Assembly: GCA_934467415.1 (NCBI GenBank)
Contig: CAKSLQ010000014.1
Span: forward strand, 1 to 56,215
Reading direction: 5' to 3'
From: an uncultured Eubacteriales bacterium
GTDB lineage: Bacteria; Bacillota; Clostridia; Oscillospirales; CAG-272
DNA length: 56,215 nucleotides
Shown here: piece by piece, positions 42,001 through 52,658 of the stretch
Numbering within the stretch: position 1 is the stretch's first letter
Layout of the letters: the number at the start of each line of letters is the position of its first letter
Made by a program: the position numbers and the translations under genes
Notes under the pieces: model-generated
Databases searched by the model: none
Seen by the model: the letters and a program-made list of their open reading frames with translations, nothing else
What the model was told of the DNA's origin: nothing

Positions 42001-42013
42001 TATATAAGGATAG

Positions 42014-42046
42014 AAAAAGAACCTTTCCGCGGAAAGGTTCTTTTTT
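42014..42046 (+). terminator. Terminator of the ABC/GldG-like operon
   Basis: AAAAAGAACCTTTCC-GC-GGAAAGGTTCTTTTTT, directly after the DUF4340 gene. Confidence 0.9.
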
Positions 42047-42135
42047 GTCCCGAAAAGCAAATCCGCACCGGAAGTTCACGCGGAGTTCACCCGCGGCGGC
42101 GGAATTTGTGATAGAATCAATAAGAGGTGAAAAAC

Positions 42136-42555
42136 ATGTCCTTTTTCCGCAAGCTGCTCGATCGGTTTTACCGCTTCATGTACGGCCGGTACGGCGCGGA
42201 CACGCTGTTCTATGTGCTGTTCGGCGCGTTCTTCGTGCTGAACATCGCGGGCAACCTGTTTCGCGTGCGGGTGCTGTGGGCGCTCTCCTTCGTCCCCGCC
42301 GTGCTCGCGCTGCTCCGCTGCTATTCCAAAAATCTCAGCCGCCGCCGCGCGGAAAACCAACGGTTTCTCGCCGCGTGGGGGCGCGTCCGGGGCGGGTTTG
42401 CCCTGCTTCGCGACCGTGTGCGCGACCGCAAGGTCTGCCGCTACCGCCGCTGCAAGGTCTGCCGCGCCGTGCTGCGCCTGCCCGTGCAGCGCGGGAAGCA
42501 CACCGTCGTCTGTCCCTGCTGCGGCAAGCGCCGCGCCGTGCGGATCCTGATCTGA
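42136..42555 (+). CDS. Small membrane protein with C-terminal zinc-ribbon-like cysteines
   Basis: The 139-aa protein begins with an amphipathic start (MSFFRKLLDRFYRFMYGRYG), then two hydrophobic spans (about residues 24-42 and 46-60), a basic middle (RDRVRDRKVCRYRR), and a C-terminal metal-binding-like motif with CKVC and CPCCGKRR. Proteins of this design are frequent and uncharacterised in Clostridia. The ATG at 42136 has AGAGGTG at good spacing. It has its own position between two terminators. Confidence 0.75.
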   Translation: MSFFRKLLDRFYRFMYGRYGADTLFYVLFGAFFVLNIAGNLFRVRVLWALSFVPAVLALLRCYSKNLSRRRAENQRFLAAWGRVRGGFALLRDRVRDRKVCRYRRCKVCRAVLRLPVQRGKHTVVCPCCGKRRAVRILI

Positions 42556-42571
42556 CGCGGGTTTTGTCCGC

Positions 42572-42600
42572 AAAAAAGCCACCCGAACGGGTGGCTTTTT
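42572..42600. terminator. Bidirectional terminator
   Basis: AAAAAGCCACCCG-AA-CGGGTGGCTTTTT between two converging genes; it can serve both the 139-aa gene and the nucleoside importer operon. Confidence 0.9.
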
Positions 42601-42614
42601 CGATCCTGAATCTG

Positions 42615-43604
42615 TTATCTTTCCTCGCGGAAATAGGACAGGCCGAGGTGCGCGGGCGGCTGGCTCTCGCGCTTCTCGCGCATACTGGTGATGACCAGCA
42701 CGATGATCGTGACGACATAGGGGAGCATCTTGAACAGCTCCTGGTCGCTCATGCCGAGGTTTTGGATGTAGTTATGCACGATGTACAGGCCGCCGAACAG
42801 GAAGGAGCCGAGGATGCCGAAGTCCGGCTTCCACACGGCGAAGATGACCAGCGCGATGGCCAGCCAGCCGCGGTCGCCGAACGCATCGTTCGACCACACG
42901 CCGCAGGCGTAGTCCATGACGTAGTACAGGCCGCCGAGACCCGCAATCATGCTGCCGATGCAGGTGGCCAGGTACTTGTACCGCTCGACGTTGATGCCCG
43001 CCGCGTCCGCCGTGGCGGGATTCTCACCGACGGCGCGCAGATGCAGGCCGGTGCGCGTGCGGCGCAGGACGTAGGCCGCGACAAGCGCGATGATGACGGC
43101 GACATAGGCGAGAAAGCTGTGCGACAGGAAAACGGTGCCGAACCAGCCGAGCTTGTCCGCAAACGGCAGCTCCGTGCGGAAGCAGTTGCTGGTGGCGGTG
43201 AGGCTGATGGAGGACGCGCCGCTGCCCGTGAGCTTGGCGAGCGAACCGCCGAAGAAGTTGCCCACACCGACGCCGAAGGTGGTCAGCGCAAGGCCGGTGA
43301 CGTTCTGATTGGCGCGGAGCGTGACCGTGAGGAAGCAGTAGATCAGCCCCATCACAAGCGAGCCGAGGAGCGAGCAGCCAAGCGGAATGAGCACCGCGAG
43401 CGCCGGGTTCAGCGCCTCGGGCGCGGGGAGCGAATTTTCATACAAAAACGAGCCGATGACGCCCGAGATGCCGCCGACATACATGATGCCGGGGATGCCG
43501 AGGTTGAGGTGACCGGATTTTTCGGTGAGGATCTCGCCGGTGGAGCCGAACAGCAGCGGAATGCCCTGCATGATGGCGCGGCGGATAAATTCTGCAAAAA
43601 TCAT
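42615..43604 (-). CDS. BMP-family ABC importer permease 2 (NupQ-like)
   Basis: The 329-aa permease has about eight membrane spans. PLLFGSTGEILTEKSGHLNLGIPGIMYVGG is the characteristic start of this branched-chain/BMP-type permease, and HLRAVGENPATADAAGINVERYKYLATCIGSMIAGLGG its conserved cytoplasmic loop. It overlaps the preceding permease gene by four bases. It forms the nucleoside importer with 43601-44713, 44710-46272 and the lipoprotein 46354-47628. Confidence 0.93.
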   Translation of the reverse strand: MIFAEFIRRAIMQGIPLLFGSTGEILTEKSGHLNLGIPGIMYVGGISGVIGSFLYENSLPAPEALNPALAVLIPLGCSLLGSLVMGLIYCFLTVTLRANQNVTGLALTTFGVGVGNFFGGSLAKLTGSGASSISLTATSNCFRTELPFADKLGWFGTVFLSHSFLAYVAVIIALVAAYVLRRTRTGLHLRAVGENPATADAAGINVERYKYLATCIGSMIAGLGGLYYVMDYACGVWSNDAFGDRGWLAIALVIFAVWKPDFGILGSFLFGGLYIVHNYIQNLGMSDQELFKMLPYVVTIIVLVITSMREKRESQPPAHLGLSYFREER

Positions 43605-44709
43605 TTCGTCGCCTCCTTGTGTCCGCGGAACTTCAGCGTATAGTTGATGAAGAACTCACTGCCGATGATGAAGAAAATGATGATGCCCGTGAGAATCTCC
43701 GAGAACGAGTTGTTGAGATTGAGCTTGGTGGTGATCTCGGACGCACCCTTTTGCAGGAACACGATGAGGAACGAGGTGAGGATCATCATCAGCGGATTGA
43801 ACTTGGCAAGCCAGGAGACCATGATCGCGGTGAAGCCGCGGCCGGCCACCGTGTTGCGCGTGATGGTGTGGTCGGTGCCCGAGACGAGCAGCATACCCGC
43901 GATGCCGCAGACCGCGCCCGAGAGGAGCATGGTGCGGATGATGACCTTCGGCACGTTGATGCCGATGTAGCGCGCGGTGTTCTCGCTCTCGCCGACAACG
44001 GTCAGCTCATAGCCGTGCTTGCTGTACTTGAGGTAGATGAACATGAAGACGGTGAGCGCCAGCACGATGAGAATGTTTAAGAGGTACTTCTGCCCGCCGA
44101 CCTGCGGCAGCCAGCCCGCCATCGTCTTGCTGTTGATGACGCCGATCTGCCCCGAGCCCTTCGGCACGGACCAGACGTAGCAGAAGTAGGCCACGATCTG
44201 CGTGGCGATGTAGTTCATCATCAGGGTGAACAGCGTCTCGTTCGTCCCCCACTTCGCCTTGAAGAAGGCGGGGATGACCGCCCAGATCGCGCCCGCGGCG
44301 ATGCTGCTGACCACGATGACCAAAAGCAGCAGCGCGGTGGGCAGCTTGTCGCCGAGCAGGATCATGCAGGCCGCCGACGCAAGACCGCCGACCAGCGCCT
44401 GCCCCTCGGCGCCCGTGTTCCAGAAGCGCATACGGAAGGCCGGCGTGACCGCCAGCGACAGGCAGAGCAGAATCGCGATGTTCTGGCACAGACCCCAGAT
44501 GCGGCGGGTCGTGCCGAACGCGCCGTCCCACATCGTCTTGTAGATTTCGATCGGGTTCTGCTTCGTGAGCAGGTAGGAAAGCACGCCGCAGAAGAGCAGC
44601 GCAAGGAGGACGGCGACCGCGCGGATCAGCCAGGCGCGCCACCAGGGCAGCGCGCCGCGCTTCACGATGTGAAACAGCGGTTCACGCGGTGCTTTTTCGT
44701 GCGTTTTCG

Positions 44710-44713
<4 letters not shown>
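43601..44713 (-). CDS. BMP-family ABC importer permease 1 (NupP-like)
   Basis: The 370-aa permease begins with a cytoplasmic basic segment and has about nine spans. MWDGAFGTTRRIWGLCQNIAILLCLSLAVTPAFRMRFWNTGAEGQALVGGLASAA is the conserved block of this subunit, and ELTVVGESENTARYIGINVPKVIIRTMLLSGAVCGIAGML the loop that meets the ATPase. It overlaps both neighbours by four bases, which shows tight translational coupling in the order ATPase, permease 1, permease 2. Confidence 0.93.
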
Positions 44714-46272
<1,559 letters not shown>

Positions 46273-46295
46273 ATTCGTTTCCTCCGTAACCGGAC

Positions 46296-46332
46296 TTGAA
46301 AAAGCACAGAGGCGGGACAAATTTGCCCCGCC
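46296..46332 (-). terminator. Hairpin between lipoprotein and ATPase genes
   Basis: AGGCGGGGCAAA/TTTGTCCCGCCT with one mismatch, then TTTTT after seven bases. It is typical of partial termination or mRNA protection that gives more binding protein than membrane parts. Confidence 0.6.
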
Positions 46333-46353
46333 TATATTTGTGCTTTTCAGCGT

Positions 46354-47628
46354 TTAATATGCAGCGTTCAGCTTCGTGATGCCGTCGATGTCGAGATCGA
46401 AGTAAGGAGCGGAGCGCTTTTCGGACTCGTGGAAGTAGCCGTCTGCAACAACCTCGGTGTCCTTCTCGTAGTTGGCGTCGGTGTCAACGTCTGCAAGGTA
46501 GGAGGTGATCGTCTCGCCGCCGACCGTGAAGACAGCGGTGTCAAAGACATGCAGCTCGCCCTTCTCCAGCTTTGCCACAGCAGCGTCGATCGCAGCCTGC
46601 GTGCCTTCCGCAGCAGCCTTCGCGTTGATCTCGGAGAGCTCAACCGAGCCGGTTGCCAGCGTGCCGGTCCAGTCAGCAGCGATTGCTTCGCCGGACTTTG
46701 CGCAGTTTACGATGTACTCAAAGTAAGGAGCCCAGTTGATGCGGGAGGATACGATGAAGGTGTTCGGGCAAGCGGCAACCGTGCTGCCGTTGTAGGAAAC
46801 GTTCGGAACACCGGCGGTCTCGCATGCGGTAGGAGCGCCCATGGAGTCAGCGTGCTGGCTGATGAGCTTGCAGCCGCGGCTGATCAGCGTGGTTGCAGCT
46901 TCCTTCTCAGCGGTCTCGTCGTACCAGCTGCCGGTGAACTGCACTTCCATCGTTGCGGTGGGGCAAACGCTTCTTGCGCCGAGGAAGAAGGAGGTGTAGC
47001 CCGAGATAACCTCTGCGTAGGTGAATGCGCCGACGTAGCCGATCTTGGCATCCTCTGCCTTGAAGTTGCCTGCGGCGATCATCTCGTTGAGCTTGAGGCC
47101 TGCGGCGATACCGGCGAGGTATCTGCCCTCATAGATGGAAGCAAATGCGTTGTGGAAGTTTGCAAGGCCCTCGGTGTGTGCCATCGTGCCGGTTGCATGG
47201 CAGAACTGAACGTCGGGGTTCTCTCTTGCAGCCTGGAGCATATAGGACTCGTGGCCGAAGGAGTCTGCGAAGATCACGGTGCAGCCGCGGTCAACCAGGT
47301 CGAGCGCAGCCTCGTAGCACTCGTTGGACTCGGGGATGTTGGTCTTGAAAATAACCTGATCGTCACTAAGTCCGAGAGCAGCCTGTGCCTCTCTTGCGGC
47401 ATTAATGAAGTTCAGGTCATAGGTGGAGTTTTCGTCATGCAGGAAAATGAAGCCGATCTTGAAGCTGTCATCGGCCACAGGGGTAGCGTCGGTCGTTGCA
47501 TCGGTGCTTGCAGTCGTATTGTCGGTCGCGACAGAGTCACCGGTGTTTGCAGGGATCTTCCCGTCTCCGCAGGCAACAAGCGCCAGCATCATAACGGCAA
47601 CCAGAGCAAGAGCAAAAAACTTTCTCAT
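46354..47628 (-). CDS. BMP-family nucleoside-binding lipoprotein
   Basis: The 424-aa protein has a lipoprotein signal (MRKFFALALVAVMMLALVAC, lipid at Cys20), a Thr/Asp-rich linker, and a BMP/PnrA-type periplasmic-binding fold. Landmarks are FKIGFIFLHDENSTYDLNFINAAREAQAALG, RGCTVIFADSFGHESYMLQAARENPDVQFCHATG, AKIGYVGAFTYAEVISGYTSFFLGARSVCPTATMEVQFTGSWYD and ISQHADSMGAPTACE. Such proteins bind purine nucleosides. GGAGG precedes ATG at 47628. It leads the importer operon; a hairpin follows before the ATPase gene. Confidence 0.94.
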   Translation of the reverse strand: MRKFFALALVAVMMLALVACGDGKIPANTGDSVATDNTTASTDATTDATPVADDSFKIGFIFLHDENSTYDLNFINAAREAQAALGLSDDQVIFKTNIPESNECYEAALDLVDRGCTVIFADSFGHESYMLQAARENPDVQFCHATGTMAHTEGLANFHNAFASIYEGRYLAGIAAGLKLNEMIAAGNFKAEDAKIGYVGAFTYAEVISGYTSFFLGARSVCPTATMEVQFTGSWYDETAEKEAATTLISRGCKLISQHADSMGAPTACETAGVPNVSYNGSTVAACPNTFIVSSRINWAPYFEYIVNCAKSGEAIAADWTGTLATGSVELSEINAKAAAEGTQAAIDAAVAKLEKGELHVFDTAVFTVGGETITSYLADVDTDANYEKDTEVVADGYFHESEKRSAPYFDLDIDGITKLNAAY

Positions 47629-47691
47629 TTTTCCTCCGTATTCATTCCAAGAATTTTCGGAGCGTCGCTCCGGGGAATGAATCATATATTC

Positions 47692-47721
47692 ATTGTAGCA
47701 GGTTCGGGCGCGGCGGCGCAA
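47692..47721 (-). promoter_or_regulatory. Promoter of the nucleoside importer operon
   Basis: TTGCGC (47716-47721, antisense), 18 bases, TACAAT (47692-47697). The leader contains a CGGAGCGTCGCTCCG hairpin (near 47659), too short for a purine riboswitch. Confidence 0.55.
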
Positions 47722-47816
47722 GTCGTATTTTCGACGAATTTTGCAACGGCGCGTCGGATATTTTACACAGATTTCACAAGGTTGATTTTCCGCCGTCACA
47801 TTTTTCCGTTTTCCTC

Positions 47817-47891
47817 TTGCCAAGCCGATTTCGGTATGCTATAATAGAACAAATGCGAAAAAAGCGAGCCGCGGACAGCGGTTCGCTTTTT
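47817..47891 (+). ncRNA. Candidate short transcript: promoter followed at once by terminator
   Basis: TTGCCA (47817-47822), 17 bases, TATAAT (47840-47845) would start near 47852. A hairpin GCGAGCCGC-GGACA-GCGGTTCGC (47864-47872 with 47878-47886) and five T follow within 40 bases. A 21-codon frame (from ATG 47853) spans the hairpin but has no ribosome binding site. No gene follows on this strand. The hairpin could also serve the minus strand as a terminator downstream of glnA. Expression is not proven. Confidence 0.4.
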
Positions 47892-47948
47892 GTTATTTTC
47901 CTGTCAGGCGTTGCCTGATGCTAACAGAGGAGAGGAGCGCGTGCGTCT

Positions 47949-48362
47949 TTCGGCTCCCCTGTGCAAGGGGAGCTGGCGTGGAACACGCCTGAGGGGTTGT
48001 TCCATGCTTTTTCATTCTTTTTTGCCATGTAACAATCCCTCCGCCGCCATTCGGCGGCACCTCCCTTTACACAAGGGAGGCGAAGATAGATTGTGCAGGT
48101 TGCGGGCGACCAATGGTCGCCCCTACGGGTTTGTGCGTCTTTCGGCTTCCCTTGGGGGAGAGCTGTACGAGACGCAAGCGTCTCACGGAGTTTTTCTTCG
48201 TCGGCTGAACGCCGACGATTTCGCGAGCGAAACCGAAAAACGTCCTGAGCGTAGGCGACTGATGAGGGATTGATGTAAGCAAAGCATCGCTCCATGCTAT
48301 GCCGGCTGCCATAAATCCCTCATCCACCGCGGAGCGCGGTCCCCCTTCCCCAATGGGGAAGG
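47949..48362. repeat. Composite palindromic elements downstream of glnA
   Basis: A complete type 2 unit (GGCTCCCCTGTGCAAGGGGAG to CCTCCCTTTACACAAGGGAGG, about 47953-48080), a GGGCGACCAATGGTCGCCC palindrome, and a longer unit from GGCTTCCCTTGGGGGAGAG to CCCCAATGGGGAAGGCT with inner TACGAGACGCAAGCGTCTC. The unit ends four bases from the glnA stop. No gene is present. Confidence 0.85.
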
Positions 48363-48366
48363 CTAA

Positions 48367-50427
48367 TTACACCCCGAACAGGAGATCCACATAGGTCGGG
48401 AACGGCCAGAGCTCGCGCGCGGTGCGCAGCTCCAGCGCGTCGGCCTCGGCGCGGACGGCGTCCATCTTCGCCAGGATCACGTCGCGGTAATAGGCCGCCG
48501 TCTCCTCGAGATCGGCATGCGGCGCAGCCTCGATCGCGCCGGACAGCCCCTCGACCGCACGGAACAGCGCGTCGGCGCGGGTCATCAGCGTCCGCTGCGT
48601 CTCGCTCTCGTAGACCGAGGCGGGCGTGTCGCCGAGCAGACGGAGCTGCTTTGAGACGGCGGGCAGAATGTCCCGCCGCGCCATGTCGCACATGGTGCGC
48701 GCCTCGACGCGCAGCGACTTGACGTAGTTTTCGAGCATGATCTCGGTGCGGGAGACGATCTCCTGCTCCGTGAAGATGCGATGATCGGTGAACAGCTTCA
48801 GGTTCTTCGCGTCGCGGAAATGCGGCACGGCGTCCGGCAGCGTCCGCAGATTGGGCAGACCGCGCGCTTCCGCCTCCTTCTGCCACGCCTCGGAATAGCC
48901 GTCGCCGTTGAAGACGATGCGCTTGTGATTTTTGTAGGTGCGGCGGATGATGTTGTGTACCTCGGTGTCAAAGTCGTCGGCGGCCTCGAGAATATCGGCG
49001 ATCTGCCGCAGCGCCTCGGCGACGATGGTGTTGAGCACGATGTTCGGCCCCGCGATGTTCAGCGCCGAGCCGAGCATACGGAACTCAAACTTGTTGCCGG
49101 TGAAGGCAAAGGGCGAGGTGCGGTTGCGGTCGGTGTTGTCCTTCGGGAAGTCGGGCAGCACGGACGCGCCGATGCGGATGACCTGCCCGCCCTTGCCCTC
49201 ATACGGGCGCTCCTCGAGGATGCAGTCGAGGATCTCCGTCAGCTCCGAGCCGAGGAAGACCGAGACGATGGCGGGGGGCGCTTCGTTGGCGCCGAGGCGG
49301 TGATCGTTGCCCGCCGAGGCGACCGAGAGGCGGAGCAGGTCGGCGTATTCGTCCACCGCCTTGATGACAGCGGAGAGGAAGATGAGAAACTGCGCGTTGT
49401 CCGCGGGCGACGCGCCGGGCGAGAGCAGGTTTTTGCCCTCGACGGTCGAGATCGAGAAATTGTTGTGCTTGCCGCTGCCGTTGACGCCCTCAAACGGCTT
49501 CTCGTGCAGGAGGCAGGCAAGCCCGTGGCGGGCGGCGACCTTCTTCATCAGCTCCATGGTGAGCTGGTTCTGGTCACCCGCAACGTTGGTGGTGGTGAAG
49601 ATGGGCGCCAGCTCGTGCTGGGCGGGCGCAACCTCGTTGTGCTGGGTCTTTGCGAGGATGCCGAGCTTCCACAGCTCGGTGTTCAGCTCCTCCATGAACG
49701 CCTTGACGCGCGGCTTGAGCGCGCCGAAATAGTGGTCGTCCAGCTCCTGCCCGCGGGGCGCGGGCGCGCCGAAGAGCGTGCGGCCGCAGAGGCGCAGATC
49801 CTCGCGGCGCTCGTACATCGCGCGGTCCACAAGGAAATATTCCTGCTCTGCCCCCACCGTGGTGCGCACGCCGCGCGTCTCGTTGCCGAACAGGTGCAGT
49901 ACGCGCATCGCCTGCGTATTCAGCGCCTCCATCGAGCGGAGCAGCGGCGCCTTCTTGTCCAGCGCCTGCCCGCCGTAGGCGCAGAACGCCGTCGGGATGC
50001 AGAGGGTCTTCTCCTTGATAAAGGCATAGGAGGTCGGGTCCCACGCGGTATAGCCGCGCGCCTCAAAGGTGGCACGCAGGCCGCCCGAGGGGAAGGAGGA
50101 GGCGTCCGGCTCGCCCTTGATGAGGCTCTTGCCCGACAGCTCCATGACCACGCCGTCGCCCGCCGGCTCGATAAAGCTGTCGTGCTTCTCGGCGGTGATA
50201 CCGGTCATCGGCTGGAACCAGTGCGTGAAGTGCGTCGCGCCGTGCTCCAGCGCCCACTCCTTCATCGCGTTGGCCACGACGTTGGCCACGTCGATCTCCA
50301 GCGGTGCGTCCTCGTCGATTGTCTTCTTCAGCGTCCTGTACACGTCCTTCGGCAGCTTTGCCCGCATGACCCGGTCGTTGAAGACGAGCGACCCGAACAG
50401 CTCGGGAATCTCATTGGGGTTGACCAT
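48367..50427 (-). CDS. glnN: Glutamine synthetase type III
   Basis: The 686-aa enzyme makes glutamine from glutamate, ammonia and ATP. Length and sequence fit GSIII, much longer than GSI: PELFGSLVFND at the start, EWALEHGATHFTHWFQPMTG, EKHDSFIEP, the Mg-binding GAEQEYFLVD, KTQHNEVAPAQHELAPIF, NGSGKHNNFSIS (ATP and glutamate site) and NRTSPFAFTGNKFEFRMLGS. GSIII is typical for Bacteroidetes, cyanobacteria and many gut Clostridia. AGGAGG precedes ATG at 50427. Its promoter lies ~370 bases upstream, leaving a long leader that contains a palindromic element. No other nitrogen gene is nearby. Confidence 0.95.
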   Translation of the reverse strand: MVNPNEIPELFGSLVFNDRVMRAKLPKDVYRTLKKTIDEDAPLEIDVANVVANAMKEWALEHGATHFTHWFQPMTGITAEKHDSFIEPAGDGVVMELSGKSLIKGEPDASSFPSGGLRATFEARGYTAWDPTSYAFIKEKTLCIPTAFCAYGGQALDKKAPLLRSMEALNTQAMRVLHLFGNETRGVRTTVGAEQEYFLVDRAMYERREDLRLCGRTLFGAPAPRGQELDDHYFGALKPRVKAFMEELNTELWKLGILAKTQHNEVAPAQHELAPIFTTTNVAGDQNQLTMELMKKVAARHGLACLLHEKPFEGVNGSGKHNNFSISTVEGKNLLSPGASPADNAQFLIFLSAVIKAVDEYADLLRLSVASAGNDHRLGANEAPPAIVSVFLGSELTEILDCILEERPYEGKGGQVIRIGASVLPDFPKDNTDRNRTSPFAFTGNKFEFRMLGSALNIAGPNIVLNTIVAEALRQIADILEAADDFDTEVHNIIRRTYKNHKRIVFNGDGYSEAWQKEAEARGLPNLRTLPDAVPHFRDAKNLKLFTDHRIFTEQEIVSRTEIMLENYVKSLRVEARTMCDMARRDILPAVSKQLRLLGDTPASVYESETQRTLMTRADALFRAVEGLSGAIEAAPHADLEETAAYYRDVILAKMDAVRAEADALELRTARELWPFPTYVDLLFGV

Positions 50428-50543
50428 AGTTGTCCTCCTGCATCTTCGGGGTGCGAGGCTGTAAAAAGCAAGGAATTTGTTCTCTTTGCTGCGTGATGAC
50501 AAAGCCGGATTGCAAAACAATACGCATCAGAAACACAAAACAT

Positions 50544-50687
50544 GGCTCCCTCTGACGAGGGAGCTGTCGGCGCAAGCCGACGGAGGGAGAGATAACGCAC
50601 GGTAACATTTGTGCGCTTCCCTCGTTTTGCGGTATCTCTCCCTCCGTCACGGCGTTGCCGTGCCACCTCCCCCGTCAGGTGGAGGCT
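50544..50687. repeat. Composite palindromic element in the glutamine synthetase leader
   Basis: From GGCTCCCTCTGACGAGGGAGC to CACCTCCCCCGTCAGGTGGAGG. The inner arms ACGGAGGGAGAGATA (about 50580-50594) and its complement (about 50634-50648) can pair, so the whole forms one branched hairpin. A partial copy is near 36870-36915. Confidence 0.8.
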
Positions 50688-50800
50688 TGATTGATGTCGG
50701 GACGGTTCGCGTGATTCTTTGCTTTTTGCAGATTTGTCGGCATCTTTGAGAATGTGCTTTCCCGATCCTCCTACAGCCCCTCTTATTGCTATAATATTTG

Positions 50801-50829
50801 ATTGTAGCAGAGAGACGCCGCTTTGTCAA
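50801..50829 (-). promoter_or_regulatory. Promoter of glutamine synthetase
   Basis: TTGACA (50824-50829, antisense), 17 bases, TACAAT (50801-50806). The leader of ~370 bases includes the palindromic element. Confidence 0.75.
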
Positions 50830-50876
50830 GAGAAAGCCCCGCCGCGCGGCTTTTTTCCGAATTTTGCCGAAACGCC

Positions 50877-50905
50877 TTGAAAAAGGGCGTGAGATGGCGT
50901 ATAAT
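50877..50905 (+). promoter_or_regulatory. Promoter of the DUF1846 gene
   Basis: TTGAAA (50877-50882), 17 bases, TATAAT (50900-50905), 43 bases before the start codon. Confidence 0.8.
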
Positions 50906-50948
50906 AGAGAAATGTAAAATTTGAGTTCTTTTTTTTGTGAGGTGCAGG

Positions 50949-52436
50949 ATGTTCAAGGTCGGTTTTGACAACGACAAGTATTTGCAGATGCAGTCTGCGC
51001 GCATACGCGAACGCATAAACTCGTTCGGCGGCAAGCTCTATCTCGAATTCGGCGGCAAGCTGTTTGACGATTTTCACGCGTCGCGCGTGCTGCCCGGCTT
51101 CGCCCCGGACAGCAAGATCCGGATGCTGATGAAGATCAAGGATCAGGCGGAGATCGTGATCGTCGTTTCCGCCGTGGCGATCGCGCAGAACAAGATGCGC
51201 GCCGACCTCGGCATCACCTACGATACGGATACGATCCGGCTGATCGACGCATTCACCGGCATCGGCCTGTACGTCGGCTCGGTCGTCATCACGCAGTACA
51301 CCGCGCAGCCCGCGGTCGATGCGTTCATCAAGCGGCTGGAAAACCTCGGCGTGCGCGTCTTCCGTCACTATCCGATCCCCGGCTACCCCACCAATGCCAA
51401 GCTGATCGCCAGTGAGGAGGGCTGCGGCAAGAACGACTATATCGAGACGAAGCGCTCGCTGGTCGTCATCACCGCGCCCGGCCCCGGCAGCGGCAAAATG
51501 GCCACCTGCCTCTCCCAGCTCTACCACGACAACAAGCGCGGCATCAAGTCGGGCTACGCCAAGTTTGAGACCTTCCCGATCTGGAATCTGCCCCTCTCCC
51601 ACCCGGTCAACCTCGCCTACGAGGCGGCGACCGCCGACCTCTCGGATGTGAACATGATCGACCCGTTCCACCTCGAGGCCTACGGCACGACCACGGTCAA
51701 CTACAACCGCGACGTCGAGATCTTCCCGGTGCTCCGGCTGATCTTTGAGAGCATCTACGGCAGCTGCCCCTACAAATCGCCCACCGACATGGGCGTCAAC
51801 ATGGCCGGCCTCTGCATCACCGACGACGAGGCCGTCCGCGAGGCGGCGAAGATGGAGATCGTGCGCCGCTACTATGACACCCTGTGCAAAAAGGCGCGCG
51901 GCCTGGCCGACGCGGACGAGGTCTACAAGCTCGAACTGATTATGAACCGCGCGGGCGTCGCCCCCGATTACCGCGCCTGCGTCAAAGCGGCGCTCGACCG
52001 CGAGGCGGAGACCGGCGGCCCCGCCGTGGCCATCGAGCTTGCCGACGGCCGCATCGTCACGGGCAAGACCACGACGCTGCTCGGCGCGTCGGCGGCGGCG
52101 CTGCTCAACGTGCTCAAGGTGCTGGGCGGCATCAACGATGCAATCCATCTGCTGCCCCCCGCCGTCATCGAGCCGATCTGCCACCTCAAGACCGAGGTGC
52201 TCGGCGGGCACAACCCGCGCCTGCACGCGGACGAGATCCTGATCGCGCTGACCATGTCGGCGACGACCAACCCGGCGGCGGCGCTGGCCATGGAGCAGCT
52301 GCCGAAGCTGCGGAACACCGAAGCACATGCGTCGGTCATCGTCTCCGCCGTGGACAGCGCGCTCTACCGCAAGCTGGGCATCCGCCTCACCACCGAGCCG
52401 AAGTACCAGACGAAAAAGCTCTACCACGCACAATGA
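50949..52436 (+). CDS. DUF1846 (UPF0371) family protein
   Basis: The 495-aa protein matches DUF1846 across its whole length: KVGFDNDKYLQMQSARIRERINSFGGKLYLEFGGKLFDDFHASRVLPGF, the P-loop-like VITAPGPGSGKMATCLSQLYHD, and EVLGGHNPRLHADEILIALTMSATTNP. Structures of homologues show a nucleotide-binding fold, but the reaction is not known to me. It is widely conserved in Firmicutes. GAGGTG precedes ATG at 50949. It is monocistronic, with its own promoter and terminator. Confidence 0.92.
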   Translation: MFKVGFDNDKYLQMQSARIRERINSFGGKLYLEFGGKLFDDFHASRVLPGFAPDSKIRMLMKIKDQAEIVIVVSAVAIAQNKMRADLGITYDTDTIRLIDAFTGIGLYVGSVVITQYTAQPAVDAFIKRLENLGVRVFRHYPIPGYPTNAKLIASEEGCGKNDYIETKRSLVVITAPGPGSGKMATCLSQLYHDNKRGIKSGYAKFETFPIWNLPLSHPVNLAYEAATADLSDVNMIDPFHLEAYGTTTVNYNRDVEIFPVLRLIFESIYGSCPYKSPTDMGVNMAGLCITDDEAVREAAKMEIVRRYYDTLCKKARGLADADEVYKLELIMNRAGVAPDYRACVKAALDREAETGGPAVAIELADGRIVTGKTTTLLGASAAALLNVLKVLGGINDAIHLLPPAVIEPICHLKTEVLGGHNPRLHADEILIALTMSATTNPAAALAMEQLPKLRNTEAHASVIVSAVDSALYRKLGIRLTTEPKYQTKKLYHAQ

Positions 52437-52447
52437 TTATAGGATAG

Positions 52448-52481
52448 AAAAAGCAGCGTGCCGACGGCACGCTGCTTTTTT
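52448..52481 (+). terminator. Terminator of the DUF1846 gene
   Basis: AAAAAGCAGCGTGCC-GAC-GGCACGCTGCTTTTTT, 11 bases after the stop. Confidence 0.9.
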
Positions 52482-52504
52482 ACATGCGGAGGGGGGCGTC
52501 TTTC

Positions 52505-52618
52505 GGCTCCCCTGTGCAAGGGGAGCTGTCACCGTTAGGTGACTGAGGGGTTGTTCTGTGGCTCAGTAACAATCCCTCCGTCGGCTTCGCCGACACCTCC
52601 CTTTACACAAGGGAGGCG
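52505..52618. repeat. Type 2 composite palindromic element
   Basis: GGCTCCCCTGTGCAAGGGGAGCTG to CACCTCCCTTTACACAAGGGAGGC, with GTCACC/GGTGAC, a TTGTT/AACAA pair and GTCGGCTTCGCCGAC inside. This is the cleanest single copy. Confidence 0.85.
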
Positions 52619-52658
52619 AAGATAGCGCGGCGGGGGACGGACGGCGCCCGTTCGCCGC

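Noticed and set aside
47629..47697. Purine riboswitch ahead of the nucleoside importer
   Set aside because: The leader is about 60 bases and holds one simple hairpin without the conserved loops of the purine aptamer.
47890..48327. Frames of 86-127 codons between the importer and glutamine synthetase
   Set aside because: They are translated palindromic elements; the same peptide fragments recur at other repeat blocks.
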